Positions 15,387 through 22,273 of a stretch of 23,767 nucleotides of DNA are shown in pieces. Location: contig JAEDMR010000007.1 in NCBI GenBank assembly GCA_016302925.1, forward strand, positions 1 through 23,767, given 5' to 3'. The stretch's first letter is position 1, and each line of letters begins with the position of its first letter. This DNA comes from Bacillota bacterium. GTDB taxonomy: Bacteria; Bacillota; Clostridia; Peptostreptococcales; Anaerovoracaceae. The translations under genes and the position numbers were made by a program. The notes beneath the pieces were generated by a model. It worked only from the letters and a program-made list of their open reading frames with translations. It was not told the DNA's origin and ran no database searches.

Positions 15387-16064
15387 GTGAATATGAATCA
15401 AGAAAAAACAGGAAGCCTGATCTATACCCTGCGAACGGAAAAGGGTATGACGCAGAAGCAGCTGGCAGACGTGCTGGCCATCAGTGATAAAACCGTATCC
15501 AAATGGGAGCGTGGCGCCGGCTGTCCGGATATTTCGCTTCTCAGATCATTATGCGATTATTTCGGTGTGGATATGGAGAAGATGCTTGACGGCGAGCTGG
15601 CAGAAAACGACTTCACAGGAGGAAACATGAAAAAGAGCAAGTTTTATGTCTGTCCGGTGTGCGGCAATGTAACCGTGACCACCGGGGAGGCGAATATCAG
15701 CTGCTGCGGCAGGAAGCTGGAATCCCTGGAGCCGATCAGACTGGGAAAAAAGCAGGCGTCGAACCAGGCGTCGAACCAGGCGTCGGACCAGGCGTCGGAC
15801 CAGGTGGCAGATAAAGATGCAGAGACGGAACTTCCGGCGCCGCTGCAGGTGGAAAAAATCGAGGATGACTGGTATCTTACCAGCAATCATCCTATGAGAA
15901 AGGATAATTACATTTCTTTCGTGGCATTTCTGACCGGAGACCGGCTGCAGCTGGTGAAACAGTATCCGGAATGGACCCTGCAGGTCCGCATTCCGGCCCG
16001 CGGCCACGGTATGCTGCTCTGGTACAGCACCGGAGACGGAAGGCTTTACAGCCAGCTTTTATAA
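15387..16064 (+). CDS. XRE-family helix-turn-helix protein fused to a desulfoferrodoxin-like C-terminus
   Basis: The 225-residue product has an XRE helix-turn-helix (about 9-66; MTQKQLADVLAISDKTVSKWERG). A desulforedoxin-type metal knot follows, CPVC (89-92) and SCCG (105-108). A low-complexity QASN/QASD repeat linker (123-138) leads into a C-terminal domain resembling the desulfoferrodoxin beta-barrel (155-225). In superoxide reductases the iron is held by four His and one Cys; here only the His of HPM (168) remains. The usual HYI reads NYI (174), and the Cys and His near the C-terminus read Ser and Asp. It is thus probably not a superoxide reductase but may be a metal- or redox-sensing regulator. 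GTG 15387 is chosen because GGGAG (15373-15377) lies 9 bases upstream; ATG 15393 is the alternative. Confidence 0.85.
   Translation: MNMNQEKTGSLIYTLRTEKGMTQKQLADVLAISDKTVSKWERGAGCPDISLLRSLCDYFGVDMEKMLDGELAENDFTGGNMKKSKFYVCPVCGNVTVTTGEANISCCGRKLESLEPIRLGKKQASNQASNQASDQASDQVADKDAETELPAPLQVEKIEDDWYLTSNHPMRKDNYISFVAFLTGDRLQLVKQYPEWTLQVRIPARGHGMLLWYSTGDGRLYSQLL
15753..15800 (+). repeat. In-frame 12-base tandem repeat coding QASN/QASD
   Basis: Four consecutive 12-base units begin CAGGCGTCG; the first two end AAC and the last two end GAC. A partial fifth unit begins at 15801. They encode the linker between the metal knot and the C-terminal domain. The near identity of the units suggests recent expansion and possible length variation between strains. 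Confidence 0.9.
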
Positions 16065-16072
16065 TTCTATGA

Positions 16073-16160
16073 TGACGACGGACAGGTCAGTCATGGATTT
16101 TTGCACGCGCCCCCCTTTTTTGACATAAAAAATTGCAAAAGAAGGGGGGCGCCGTCGTCA
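16073..16160. repeat. Nested inverted repeat with C6/G6 stem (copy A)
   Basis: TGACGACG (16073-16080) is the exact reverse complement of CGTCGTCA (16153-16160). Inside it, GCGCCCCCCTT (16107-16117) pairs perfectly with AAGGGGGGCGC (16142-16152). TTTTG (16118-16122) with CAAAA (16136-16140) extends this stem past a single bulged G. It begins 8 bases after the stop of the XRE gene. There is no T tract after the hairpin on the + strand. It may be a transcript end, a structured RNA or an intergenic repeat element. Confidence 0.75.
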
Positions 16161-16367
16161 ATCCGGCTGAATCCCTTCTATTTTTCGACCATTATATTCC
16201 ATTTAGTTATTTACTATTTAATTTCTTGGATAAAATCGCTCAATCGCAAAGGGAGTCCCCCCTTCTTTTCGCTTTTTGACCGCCCTTTTGAGGGGGGTTG
16301 ATGAAGCTAACCGGTTCTAAACCAATGCCCTGGAAGCCGACGACAATACAGTTATACCTGCAGACAG
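16161..16367. other. AT-rich non-coding region with a second C6/G6 hairpin (copy B)
   Basis: No convincing gene is seen. Positions 16188-16240 are very AT-rich compared with the flanking genes. CCCCCCT (16257-16263) pairs with AGGGGGG (16291-16297), with a 27-base interior containing TTTTTGAC. This copies the layout of the upstream hairpin: C6, a T-rich run, TTGAC, then G6 at 28-29 bases from the C6 run. A palindrome AACCGGTT lies at 16309-16316. Short open frames here start at poor codons without ribosome binding sites. Confidence 0.6.
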
Positions 16368-16400
16368 TATAAAAATACCAGCTGGAACAGATCCAGCTGG
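16368..16400 (-). terminator. Intrinsic terminator of the O-acetylhomoserine sulfhydrylase gene
   Basis: Two copies of the palindrome CCAGCTGG (16378-16385 and 16393-16400) are separated by 7 bases and form an 8-base-pair stem. Read leftward on the - strand, the stem is followed by TATTTTTATAC. It lies about 60 bases beyond the stop codon. On the + strand the T run at 16412-16417 is further from the stem, so it may act weakly in that direction too. Confidence 0.75.
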
Positions 16401-16462
16401 CAGATAAATTGTATTTTTTCAGAGCAGCGTTTTTTTACTCAGATCTGCACTTAAATCTTCAC

Positions 16463-17746
16463 TTAGATCTGCGCCAGAGCATTTTCCACGTCGGCGATAA
16501 GATCGTCGATGTTTTCCAGACCCACAGAGAGACGGATCAGGTCTGCAGGTACACCGGCAGATTCCAGCTGCGCATCGGTCATCTGCCGGTGAGTGGAGCT
16601 TGCCGGGTGGAGACAGCAGGTGTGGGAATCTGCCACATGGGTCTCGATGCTTGCAAGGGTCAGATGTGCCATGAAGGTTTCTGCTGCAGCACGGCCGCCC
16701 TTCACGCCGAAACTGATTACGCCGCAGGAGCCCTTCGGCAGATATTTCTGTGCCAGATCATAATACTTATTGGAAGGCAGACCAGGGAAGTTTACCCAGG
16801 CAACCTTTTCGTGACCTTCGAGGAATTCCGCCATCTTCTGTGCGTTGCTGCAGTGGCGTTCCCAGCGGACAGGAAGACTTTCCAGACCGATATGCAGCAG
16901 ATAAGCAGACTGCGGGGAAGGGGTGGAGCCGAAGTCACGCATGAGCTGTGCCACGCATTTGGTGATAAATGCACCGCCTAGGCCGAAACGCTCCGTATAG
17001 GTTACGCCGTGATAGCTGTCGTCCGGTGTGCAGAGGCCAGGGTATTTTTCCGGATACTTCGTCCAGTCGAAGTTGCCGGAATCCACGATGCAGCCGCCGA
17101 TGGTGGAGGCGTGGCCTTCCATGTATTTGGTGGTGGAGTGAGTCACGATGTCTGCACCCCATTCAAACGGACGGCAGCCCACCGGAGTGGCAAAGGTATT
17201 GTCCACGATCAGAGGTACGCCATGAGCGTGGGCTGCTTTGGCAAAGCGTTCGATATCAAACACGGTCAGTGCTGGATTTGCAATGGTTTCACCGAAGACT
17301 GCTTTGGTATTCGGACGGAAGGCAGCTTCCAGTTCTTCGTCGCTGCAGTCCGGATCCACAAAGGTGAACTCAATCCCCATCCGCGCCATCGTTACGGAAA
17401 AGAGGTTAAATGTTCCGCCGTAAATGGTGGCGGAAGATACGATGTGGTCGCCGCAGCCTGCGATATTGAAGACAGAGAAGAAGTTTGCTGCCTGGCCGGA
17501 ACTGGTCAGCATGGCTGCAGTACCGCCTTCCATGGCTGCAATCTTCTTTGCCACCAGGTCACAGGTCGGATTGGCAAGGCGGGAATACATGTAGCCGTCA
17601 GACTCGAGGTCGAAGAGCTTGCCCATATCGGCGCTGGTGTCATATTTATAGGTTGTGCTCTGGTAAATCGGAAGCTGGCGCGGTTCTCCGTTTTTCGCCT
17701 GATAGCCGCCGTGCAGAGCGATTGTTTCGATGCCTTGTTTTTTCAT
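16463..17746 (-). CDS. metY: O-acetylhomoserine sulfhydrylase (Cys/Met metabolism PLP enzyme)
   Basis: This 427-residue enzyme of the gamma-family of Cys/Met PLP enzymes makes homocysteine from O-acetylhomoserine and sulfide. Signatures are YSRLANPTCD (54-63), EGGTAAMLTSSGQAA (73-87), VDNTFATPV (181-189) and HSTTKYMEGHAS with the PLP lysine K207. The long form with an insertion around 213-262 fits MetY-type sulfhydrylases rather than the shorter gamma-synthases or lyases. GGAGGAAA lies just before the ATG. Promoter and terminator both flank it, so it forms a single-gene unit convergent with the XRE gene. Its leader is short, with no SAM riboswitch or T-box. The exact substrate, acetyl- or succinyl-homoserine, is inferred. 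Confidence 0.92.
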   Translation of the reverse strand: MKKQGIETIALHGGYQAKNGEPRQLPIYQSTTYKYDTSADMGKLFDLESDGYMYSRLANPTCDLVAKKIAAMEGGTAAMLTSSGQAANFFSVFNIAGCGDHIVSSATIYGGTFNLFSVTMARMGIEFTFVDPDCSDEELEAAFRPNTKAVFGETIANPALTVFDIERFAKAAHAHGVPLIVDNTFATPVGCRPFEWGADIVTHSTTKYMEGHASTIGGCIVDSGNFDWTKYPEKYPGLCTPDDSYHGVTYTERFGLGGAFITKCVAQLMRDFGSTPSPQSAYLLHIGLESLPVRWERHCSNAQKMAEFLEGHEKVAWVNFPGLPSNKYYDLAQKYLPKGSCGVISFGVKGGRAAAETFMAHLTLASIETHVADSHTCCLHPASSTHRQMTDAQLESAGVPADLIRLSVGLENIDDLIADVENALAQI

Positions 17747-17788
17747 TATTGTATTTCCTCCACAATGTTTTTCAAAATAATATAGTCT

Positions 17789-17817
17789 ATCATACCATTT
17801 TGCAGCTGGATTTTCAA
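17789..17817 (-). promoter_or_regulatory. Sigma-A promoter of metY
   Basis: On the - strand TTGAAA (17817-17812) and TATGAT (17794-17789) are separated by 17 bases. Transcription would start near 17783, about 37 bases before the start codon. Confidence 0.8.
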
Positions 17818-17824
17818 GGTCTTT

Positions 17825-17851
17825 CCCCTGAAATCCCCGGGTTTACAGGGG
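17825..17851 (-). terminator. Possible 3' hairpin of the zinc-uptake operon
   Basis: CCCCTG (17825-17830) is complementary to CAGGGG (17846-17851), about 30 bases past the permease stop. No T tract follows on the - strand, and the metY promoter begins immediately after. Termination is therefore uncertain, and some read-through into metY is possible. Confidence 0.3.
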
Positions 17852-17880
17852 GGTTGCCGGAATGGTAGAAATCACCTGCG

Positions 17881-18735
17881 CTAGCGTCCCATCACTCTGC
17901 CTGCAGCCGCAAACCCCAGGAAGCAGACCAGATCCACCAACACGATCGTAGCACCAACCGGCGTGGAGACGGCGATAGAAATCAGGATGCCCAGTGCGGC
18001 GCAGCACACGGAAACCGCAGCCGAGCAGATCATGACGCTGCAGAAACTGCGAAAAACCCGCATGGCAGATAAAGCCGGGAAGATGATCAGGGCAGAGGTC
18101 AGCAGGGCGCCCACCAGGCTCATGGCCAGCACGATGATGACAGCGGTGACGACTGCGATGATCAGATTATATGCACCGGTGTTGACGCCGGTGGCTCTGG
18201 CGAAGGTCTCGTCGAAGGTAATGGCGAAAATCTTGTGATAAAACAGCACCACCACAGCCAGCACCAGCAGGGACATGACGGCGCAGACTGCCACATCACT
18301 GGCTGACAGGGTCAGGATGGAGGTGGATCCGAACAGGGAACTGCACACGTCGCCGGAAACATTGGACGACGGAGAAAACAGATTCAGCAGCAGATATCCC
18401 AGGGCCATGGCACCGACGGAAACCATGGCCAGCGCCGCATCGCCCCGCATTCTGGCATTTTGTCCGTTTCTCAGAAGGAAGACTGCAGTCACTACCGTAA
18501 CCGGAAGGACAATCAGCATTTCATCGGTGACACTGAGTACCGCCGCCACCGCCATGGCGCCGAAGGCCACGTGAGACAGACCGTCTCCCATGAAGGAATA
18601 CCGCTTGAGAACCAGTGTCACGCCCAGAACAGAAGAACACAGAGCGATGAGCACGCCGGTAATGAATGCGTACTGGACGAAAGGATATTTCAGATATTCT
18701 CCCAGCATATGCAGCAGATCAGTCATTGCTGTCAC
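17881..18735 (-). CDS. znuB: Zinc/manganese ABC transporter permease (ZnuB-like)
   Basis: A 284-residue integral membrane protein of the ABC-3 family with about eight hydrophobic helices. LVLKRYSFMGDGLSHVAFGA (about 41-60) is the conserved block in which the GDGLSH/A sequence couples to the ATPase. ALLTSALIIFPALSAMR (about 211-227) is also typical. It forms the membrane channel with the adjacent ATPase and receives metal from the lipoprotein encoded upstream. Its start overlaps the ATPase gene by 17 bases. The gene name reflects zinc as the likely substrate, inferred from the Zur-like regulator and the His-rich binding protein; manganese cannot be excluded. Confidence 0.9.
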   Translation of the reverse strand: MTAMTDLLHMLGEYLKYPFVQYAFITGVLIALCSSVLGVTLVLKRYSFMGDGLSHVAFGAMAVAAVLSVTDEMLIVLPVTVVTAVFLLRNGQNARMRGDAALAMVSVGAMALGYLLLNLFSPSSNVSGDVCSSLFGSTSILTLSASDVAVCAVMSLLVLAVVVLFYHKIFAITFDETFARATGVNTGAYNLIIAVVTAVIIVLAMSLVGALLTSALIIFPALSAMRVFRSFCSVMICSAAVSVCCAALGILISIAVSTPVGATIVLVDLVCFLGFAAAGRVMGR

Positions 18736-19456
18736 CTCCCTCGGTTCCTGCGATCATGATGGTAGCGAAGGCCTGCCCGATGGAGCTTCGCAGATACTCC
18801 TCCTTGGTGCCGAAAAACAGGGGCTCTCTGGCCAGGTGCAGAATATGGGAAGCCTGTCCCAGGGCCTGGGTGATGTCGTGAGAAATCATGATGACGGTGA
18901 TGCCTTCCTCTTTATTTAACTTTCCGATCATATCATACATTTCTGCGGTTGCCGCCGGATCCAGGCCTGCCACCGGTTCATCCAGCAGAAGCATTTTTTC
19001 CGTAGCACACAGTGCTCGGGCCAGAAGAACACGCTGCTGCTGCCCGCCGGAAAGATAGCGGTAGGATTCGCCCGACAGGTGAGAGATGCCCAGCCGATCC
19101 ATGATTTTTGCTGCCCGAAGCCTGTCCTGCCGGGAATAAAACGGCCGAAGACCGCAGCGGGACAGACAGCCGGAAAGAACTACTTCACGTACCGAAGCAG
19201 GGAAATCCCGCTGCACATCCGTCTGCTGGGGCAGATAGCCGATTTCCGTCGGTTTCAGCCCGTCGCTGGTGGTGATGGAGCCGCTCATGATGGGGTTTCG
19301 CAGGTGCAGAATCGTCTTCATCAGGGTGGATTTGCCGGATCCGTTTTCGCCCACGATGCAAAGGTAGTCCCCCTGATTTACGGTAAAATTCAGATTTTTC
19401 GTGACCGGCTGGCCTTCAAAGCCCAGGGTCAGATTCTCACAGGTGAGTAGTGCCAT
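18719..19456 (-). CDS. znuC: Zinc/manganese ABC transporter ATP-binding protein (ZnuC-like)
   Basis: A 245-residue ABC ATPase with Walker A GENGSGKST (36-44), Q-loop LPQQ (75-78), signature LSGGQQQR (135-142), Walker B LLLDEP (156-161) and the H-loop in MISHDI (about 192-197). All catalytic elements are intact. It powers metal import with the permease encoded next. It follows the binding-protein gene by 13 bases and overlaps the permease gene by 17 bases, consistent with tight translational coupling in one operon. Confidence 0.95.
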   Translation of the reverse strand: MALLTCENLTLGFEGQPVTKNLNFTVNQGDYLCIVGENGSGKSTLMKTILHLRNPIMSGSITTSDGLKPTEIGYLPQQTDVQRDFPASVREVVLSGCLSRCGLRPFYSRQDRLRAAKIMDRLGISHLSGESYRYLSGGQQQRVLLARALCATEKMLLLDEPVAGLDPAATAEMYDMIGKLNKEEGITVIMISHDITQALGQASHILHLAREPLFFGTKEEYLRSSIGQAFATIMIAGTEGGDSND

Positions 19457-19469
19457 GTTTTCCTCCAGT

Positions 19470-20552
19470 CTATTGTGCCTGCAGTGCGGTTTTCAGCACC
19501 TGCAGATTGTCTTCCATGATGGAAAGATACGTGATGCCTGCGTCAGCTTCCCTCTGGCCTGCCGCCTGCATGGAATTCAGGGTCAGGATCCGGGCATCTT
19601 TTCTCTCGGAATTGCGGATCACCGTCTGTGCAAAATCCGTCTTGCTGCCTTCCAGCAGAATGACGGACTGCAGCTGGTGTGCGGACAGTTCTTCCGAAAG
19701 GGCGAGAATGGTCTCGAAGCTTGCCTCCGTTTCCGCAGAGCAGCCCGGGAAGGCGGCGAAGCACTCTATGTCATAATCATGTGCCAGATAACGGAACGGA
19801 AAACGGTCTGCAAAGAGCAGAATCGGACACTCCGCATTACTGACAACCGTTTCATATTCCCGATCCAGCGCCTGCAGGCTGCTGTAGTAGTGCTGCAGAT
19901 TCTCTTCATATTCTTCTGCGTGGGCAGGGTCCAGGCTGCATACCGCATCTGCGATGCTGCGGCAGGCATCCTGGGCGCAGCGTAGGGAAAGCCACAGATG
20001 TTCGTCGTACTCCACTTCTTCTGCCTCATGACCCTCCTCATGGCTATGTGCATCCCCATCGTCGCTGCCGATGTCATCTGCATGGCCGTGGGCATGATCA
20101 TGGTGGGCGTCGTGGACCATTCCCGGGGTAAATTCCTCCTCCCGCTTCTCCACATGATCCAGCAGAGTGAGTACCGCGGCATCCGGATTCCCCGCCGACT
20201 CCAGTGCTGCCGGAACCCAGCTTTCGGAGTATCCGCCCATATGGATGAACAGATCACAGTTTGCCATGCTGACCATGTTGGCTGCTGTAGGCTGGAAGCT
20301 GTGCATGTCCGCACCCTGATGATTCAGCAAGACGACCGAAAACTGATCCGCACGGCTGCCCAGAATCTGCAGGGTCCAGTCGTACTGGGGAAAGGCAGTG
20401 CAGACGATGGAAGGCTTTCCTGCGGCAATTTCGCTGGCGTCGGATGGCATGTCCCCGGCGCGGCAGCCGGAAAGAATCAGGATTGCCAGCAAAACAGGAA
20501 GAAGCAGTGCCGGAAGCGCATGCCGTTTCTTTCTTCCCATGTCTTTATTCAT
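19470..20552 (-). CDS. znuA: Zinc-binding lipoprotein of ABC transporter (ZnuA-like)
   Basis: A 360-residue cluster A-I metal-binding lipoprotein. A basic start and a hydrophobic segment lead to the lipobox LSGC with lipidated Cys30. Likely metal ligands are His84 (GADMHSFQPT), His185 (YDEHLWLS), His258 (YLAHDYD) and Glu301 (EGSKTD). A His/Asp-rich loop (about 147-175) of the type seen in zinc-specific ZnuA proteins sits before the second ligand and supports zinc over manganese. The start is ATG 20552, with GGAGGGTGGAG upstream; ATG 20540 is possible. It overlaps the end of the regulator gene by 8 bases. Confidence 0.92.
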   Translation of the reverse strand: MNKDMGRKKRHALPALLLPVLLAILILSGCRAGDMPSDASEIAAGKPSIVCTAFPQYDWTLQILGSRADQFSVVLLNHQGADMHSFQPTAANMVSMANCDLFIHMGGYSESWVPAALESAGNPDAAVLTLLDHVEKREEEFTPGMVHDAHHDHAHGHADDIGSDDGDAHSHEEGHEAEEVEYDEHLWLSLRCAQDACRSIADAVCSLDPAHAEEYEENLQHYYSSLQALDREYETVVSNAECPILLFADRFPFRYLAHDYDIECFAAFPGCSAETEASFETILALSEELSAHQLQSVILLEGSKTDFAQTVIRNSERKDARILTLNSMQAAGQREADAGITYLSIMEDNLQVLKTALQAQ

Positions 20553-20979
20553 GGTCTCCACCCTCCTTCCCGGAGGCAAGACAGCCTTCACATGTTCCGT
20601 AAAGCAGGGTACGGGCCAGATCCACGGTGAACCGGTTCGTCCGGGCGATTTCTTCCGCCAGGGCCATGGAGGCATCGTCGCTCATGTGGAGCAGCCTGCC
20701 GCAGCCGGTACATTTCATGTGAATGTGACCGTGGCAGCTTTGGCCGCCCACAATCTGGTAGGATGCTTTCCGCCCGCTTCCTCTGCTGAAGCGGTGAACC
20801 GTGCCGGCTTCCACCAGAGAAGGGAGCAGCCGGTAGATGGTGCTTTTCCCGGGACGGCTGCTGCAGGCAGGATCTGTTTCCATGGCAGAGACCATCTCAT
20901 CGATGGTATAGGCCCGCTCGCCGTGCTGCTCCAGAAACTGCAGCAGTTCTTTTTTCTGTATGGTCTGGTAGGTGGCCAT
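20545..20979 (-). CDS. zur: Fur-family metalloregulator, probably zinc-responsive (Zur-like)
   Basis: This 144-residue protein has the Fur layout. The winged-helix recognition segment GKSTIYRLLPSLVEAGTVHRF (44-64) is followed by a His-rich metal site CHGHIHMKC (82-90). Two structural CxxC pairs, CTGC (90-93) and CEGC (130-133), are present. The start is ATG 20979 with AGAAAGGA upstream; longer frames would run through the promoter. As first gene of the operon znuA-znuC-znuB, with a 7-1-7 palindrome over its transcription start, it very likely represses the operon and itself when zinc is plentiful. The assignment to Zur rather than Fur or PerR rests on the neighbours, not on motifs alone. Confidence 0.88.
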   Translation of the reverse strand: MATYQTIQKKELLQFLEQHGERAYTIDEMVSAMETDPACSSRPGKSTIYRLLPSLVEAGTVHRFSRGSGRKASYQIVGGQSCHGHIHMKCTGCGRLLHMSDDASMALAEEIARTNRFTVDLARTLLYGTCEGCLASGKEGGDHE

Positions 20980-21010
20980 TTTATGCTTTCCTTTCTGTTC
21001 TGTTTCAAAT

Positions 21011-21025
21011 TGAGAAATTTTCTCA
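21011..21025 (-). promoter_or_regulatory. Fur/Zur-type operator, perfect 7-1-7 palindrome
   Basis: TGAGAAA (21011-21017), one base, TTTCTCA (21019-21025). The 7-1-7 form is that of Fur-family boxes, and the sequence resembles TGAGAAT-N-ATTCTCA type sites. It lies 8 bases downstream of the -10 box, covering roughly +2 to +16, so a bound repressor would block transcription. Confidence 0.8.
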
Positions 21026-21033
21026 CATTGAAC

Positions 21034-21062
21034 ATAGTACCTTTTTTTGATCAGTATGTCAA
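21034..21062 (-). promoter_or_regulatory. Sigma-A promoter of the zur-znuACB operon
   Basis: On the - strand TTGACA (21062-21057) and TACTAT (21039-21034) are 17 bases apart. The -35 box overlaps the TGA stop of the metallophosphoesterase gene. Confidence 0.8.
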
Positions 21063-21937
21063 GGAATTTGAGAATGATTCCTGAATTGGCACAAATTTTT
21101 CGGCCCGGACAGGACTTCTCTGCAGACATAGAAATACCGGCGCTCATCCACACAGGTAGTCCATTTCACCAGGGTCAGCTGGCCGTAGGTCAGCTCCAGG
21201 CAGGTGATAGAGCCCGGATGGACACAGGAACCGGAATTGTAATAGAAGCTGCTGGGTTCCATGGAAAGGACAGGACGGTGGGTGTGGCCTGCTACCAGAA
21301 TCTTTTTCCGGCTGACGGCCCAGGTGTTCATGCGCTGTTCGGAACGATTCTTTCTGGAGTAGTTTTTCGCAGCACTGGTAGGATCATTGACCCCGGCAAG
21401 CTCCAATGGCTTCCACAGGTAGCGTACCATCCATCGCGCAGCTCTCCAGAGCTGATTGTTCAGAAGGTCCGTCTGGTGCCCGTGAATCAGATGCAGATCC
21501 GGACATCCGTCCTGCCCGCGGATGATCAGCCCCTGGGAAAAGATCGGTGTCAGAAGGGGAAAACAGTCCTGCGGGGCAGTGACGAACCGCTTTGCGGATT
21601 TTGCCCGGTCATGATTGCCCCAGAGAAGAAACAGCCTGCCTGCCGTCTGGAAATCCGTCAGCAGCTGAAATACATCGCTGTGGATATGACAGATATCCTG
21701 ATACCGGCGGTTTTCCCAGAGTTCGTCGCCATCCCCCAGCTCAATGTATGTGAAGTGATTGCGGCGGTAATACTGCAGAGCAGCCATATACAGGGGCTTG
21801 TTCTGCAGAAAGCTGTCGTTCCACGTGCCGATGCCCCGGTGGCAGTCGCTGCACATGACGATCTTCGGATGATCCTTCGCCCGTATGACCGGTGCGCTCT
21901 CCAGTGCCTGATCAATCTGACGATAATAGAATTCCAT
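21059..21937 (-). CDS. Calcineurin-like metallophosphoesterase
   Basis: A 292-residue protein with all metal-binding motifs of the calcineurin-like family: SDCH (Asp31, His33), GDGDELWE (68-75), WGNHD (106-110), HGHQTD (152-157) and GHTH (217-220). The start is ATG 21937, preceded by GGGAGG with 7 bases of spacing; the upstream in-frame ATG at 21955 lacks such a site. Relatives hydrolyse phosphodiesters or pyrophosphates, some on UDP-sugars or nucleotides. The substrate is unknown, and I would not call it LpxH. No signal peptide or membrane segment is seen. Read-through from it could reach the zinc operon, since no terminator lies between them. Confidence 0.88.
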   Translation of the reverse strand: MEFYYRQIDQALESAPVIRAKDHPKIVMCSDCHRGIGTWNDSFLQNKPLYMAALQYYRRNHFTYIELGDGDELWENRRYQDICHIHSDVFQLLTDFQTAGRLFLLWGNHDRAKSAKRFVTAPQDCFPLLTPIFSQGLIIRGQDGCPDLHLIHGHQTDLLNNQLWRAARWMVRYLWKPLELAGVNDPTSAAKNYSRKNRSEQRMNTWAVSRKKILVAGHTHRPVLSMEPSSFYYNSGSCVHPGSITCLELTYGQLTLVKWTTCVDERRYFYVCREVLSGPKNLCQFRNHSQIP

Positions 21938-22025
21938 GGCAATACCTCCCTGCATGTTCTATTTTATGCGGCAGAAGGGAAGGGAGTGAAGAGGGAGTTT
22001 CGTTATACATTCTTTTCACAAAAGC

Positions 22026-22054
22026 TGGACATTTTATTCCAACAGGGTTATAAT
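22026..22054 (+). promoter_or_regulatory. Sigma-A promoter of the thiamine operon
   Basis: TGGACA (22026-22031) and a perfect TATAAT (22049-22054) are 17 bases apart. Transcription would start near 22061, at the 5' edge of the riboswitch. Confidence 0.85.
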
Positions 22055-22070
22055 ACATCTTGAACTGAAA

Positions 22071-22158
22071 ACCGGGGAGCTTGCGGCAAGCAGGCTGAGA
22101 GTAGACTGTATCGTCTTGACCCATGAACCTGATATGGATAATGCCAGCGTAGGGAAAA
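22071..22158 (+). ncRNA. TPP riboswitch (THI box)
   Basis: The conserved blocks appear in order: GGGGAGC (22074-22080), GCTGAGAG (22094-22101), GACCCATGAACCTGAT (22118-22133), GGATAATGCCAGCGTAGGGA (22136-22155). CTTGAA (22059-22064) and TTTAAG (22161-22166) may extend the closing stem. Binding of thiamine pyrophosphate would favour the downstream terminator and switch the thi genes off. Confidence 0.96.
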
Positions 22159-22173
22159 TATTTAAGCGTATCG

Positions 22174-22207
22174 CGGACGTGTTCCATTTCGGAACGTCCG
22201 TTTTTTT
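22174..22207 (+). terminator. Riboswitch-controlled terminator
   Basis: CGGACG (22174-22179) and TTCC (22182-22185) pair with GGAACGTCCG (22191-22200), leaving a two-base bulge, followed by seven T residues (22201-22207). It lies between aptamer and coding region, as expected for transcriptional control. Confidence 0.9.
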
Positions 22208-22273
22208 GAATAATCCGTTTTTTTTGGAATGAGGAGAATTGACATGCATGGAGGAAGGAGACGGGAGCGAACG

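Noticed and set aside
16101..16301. A 66-codon open frame in the spacer
   Set aside because: It begins at TTG without a ribosome binding site and runs through both C6/G6 hairpins; the hairpin structure explains the sequence better.
16073..16367. A complete insertion sequence or a MITE with target-site duplications
   Set aside because: I find no transposase remnant and no convincing direct repeats flanking a pair of terminal inverted repeats.
17009..17785. A 258-codon open frame on the + strand opposite metY
   Set aside because: metY is strongly supported on the other strand, and this frame has no motif or suitable ribosome binding site.
17747..17788. A SAM riboswitch or T-box before metY
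   Set aside because: The promoter lies too close to the start codon to leave room for either element.
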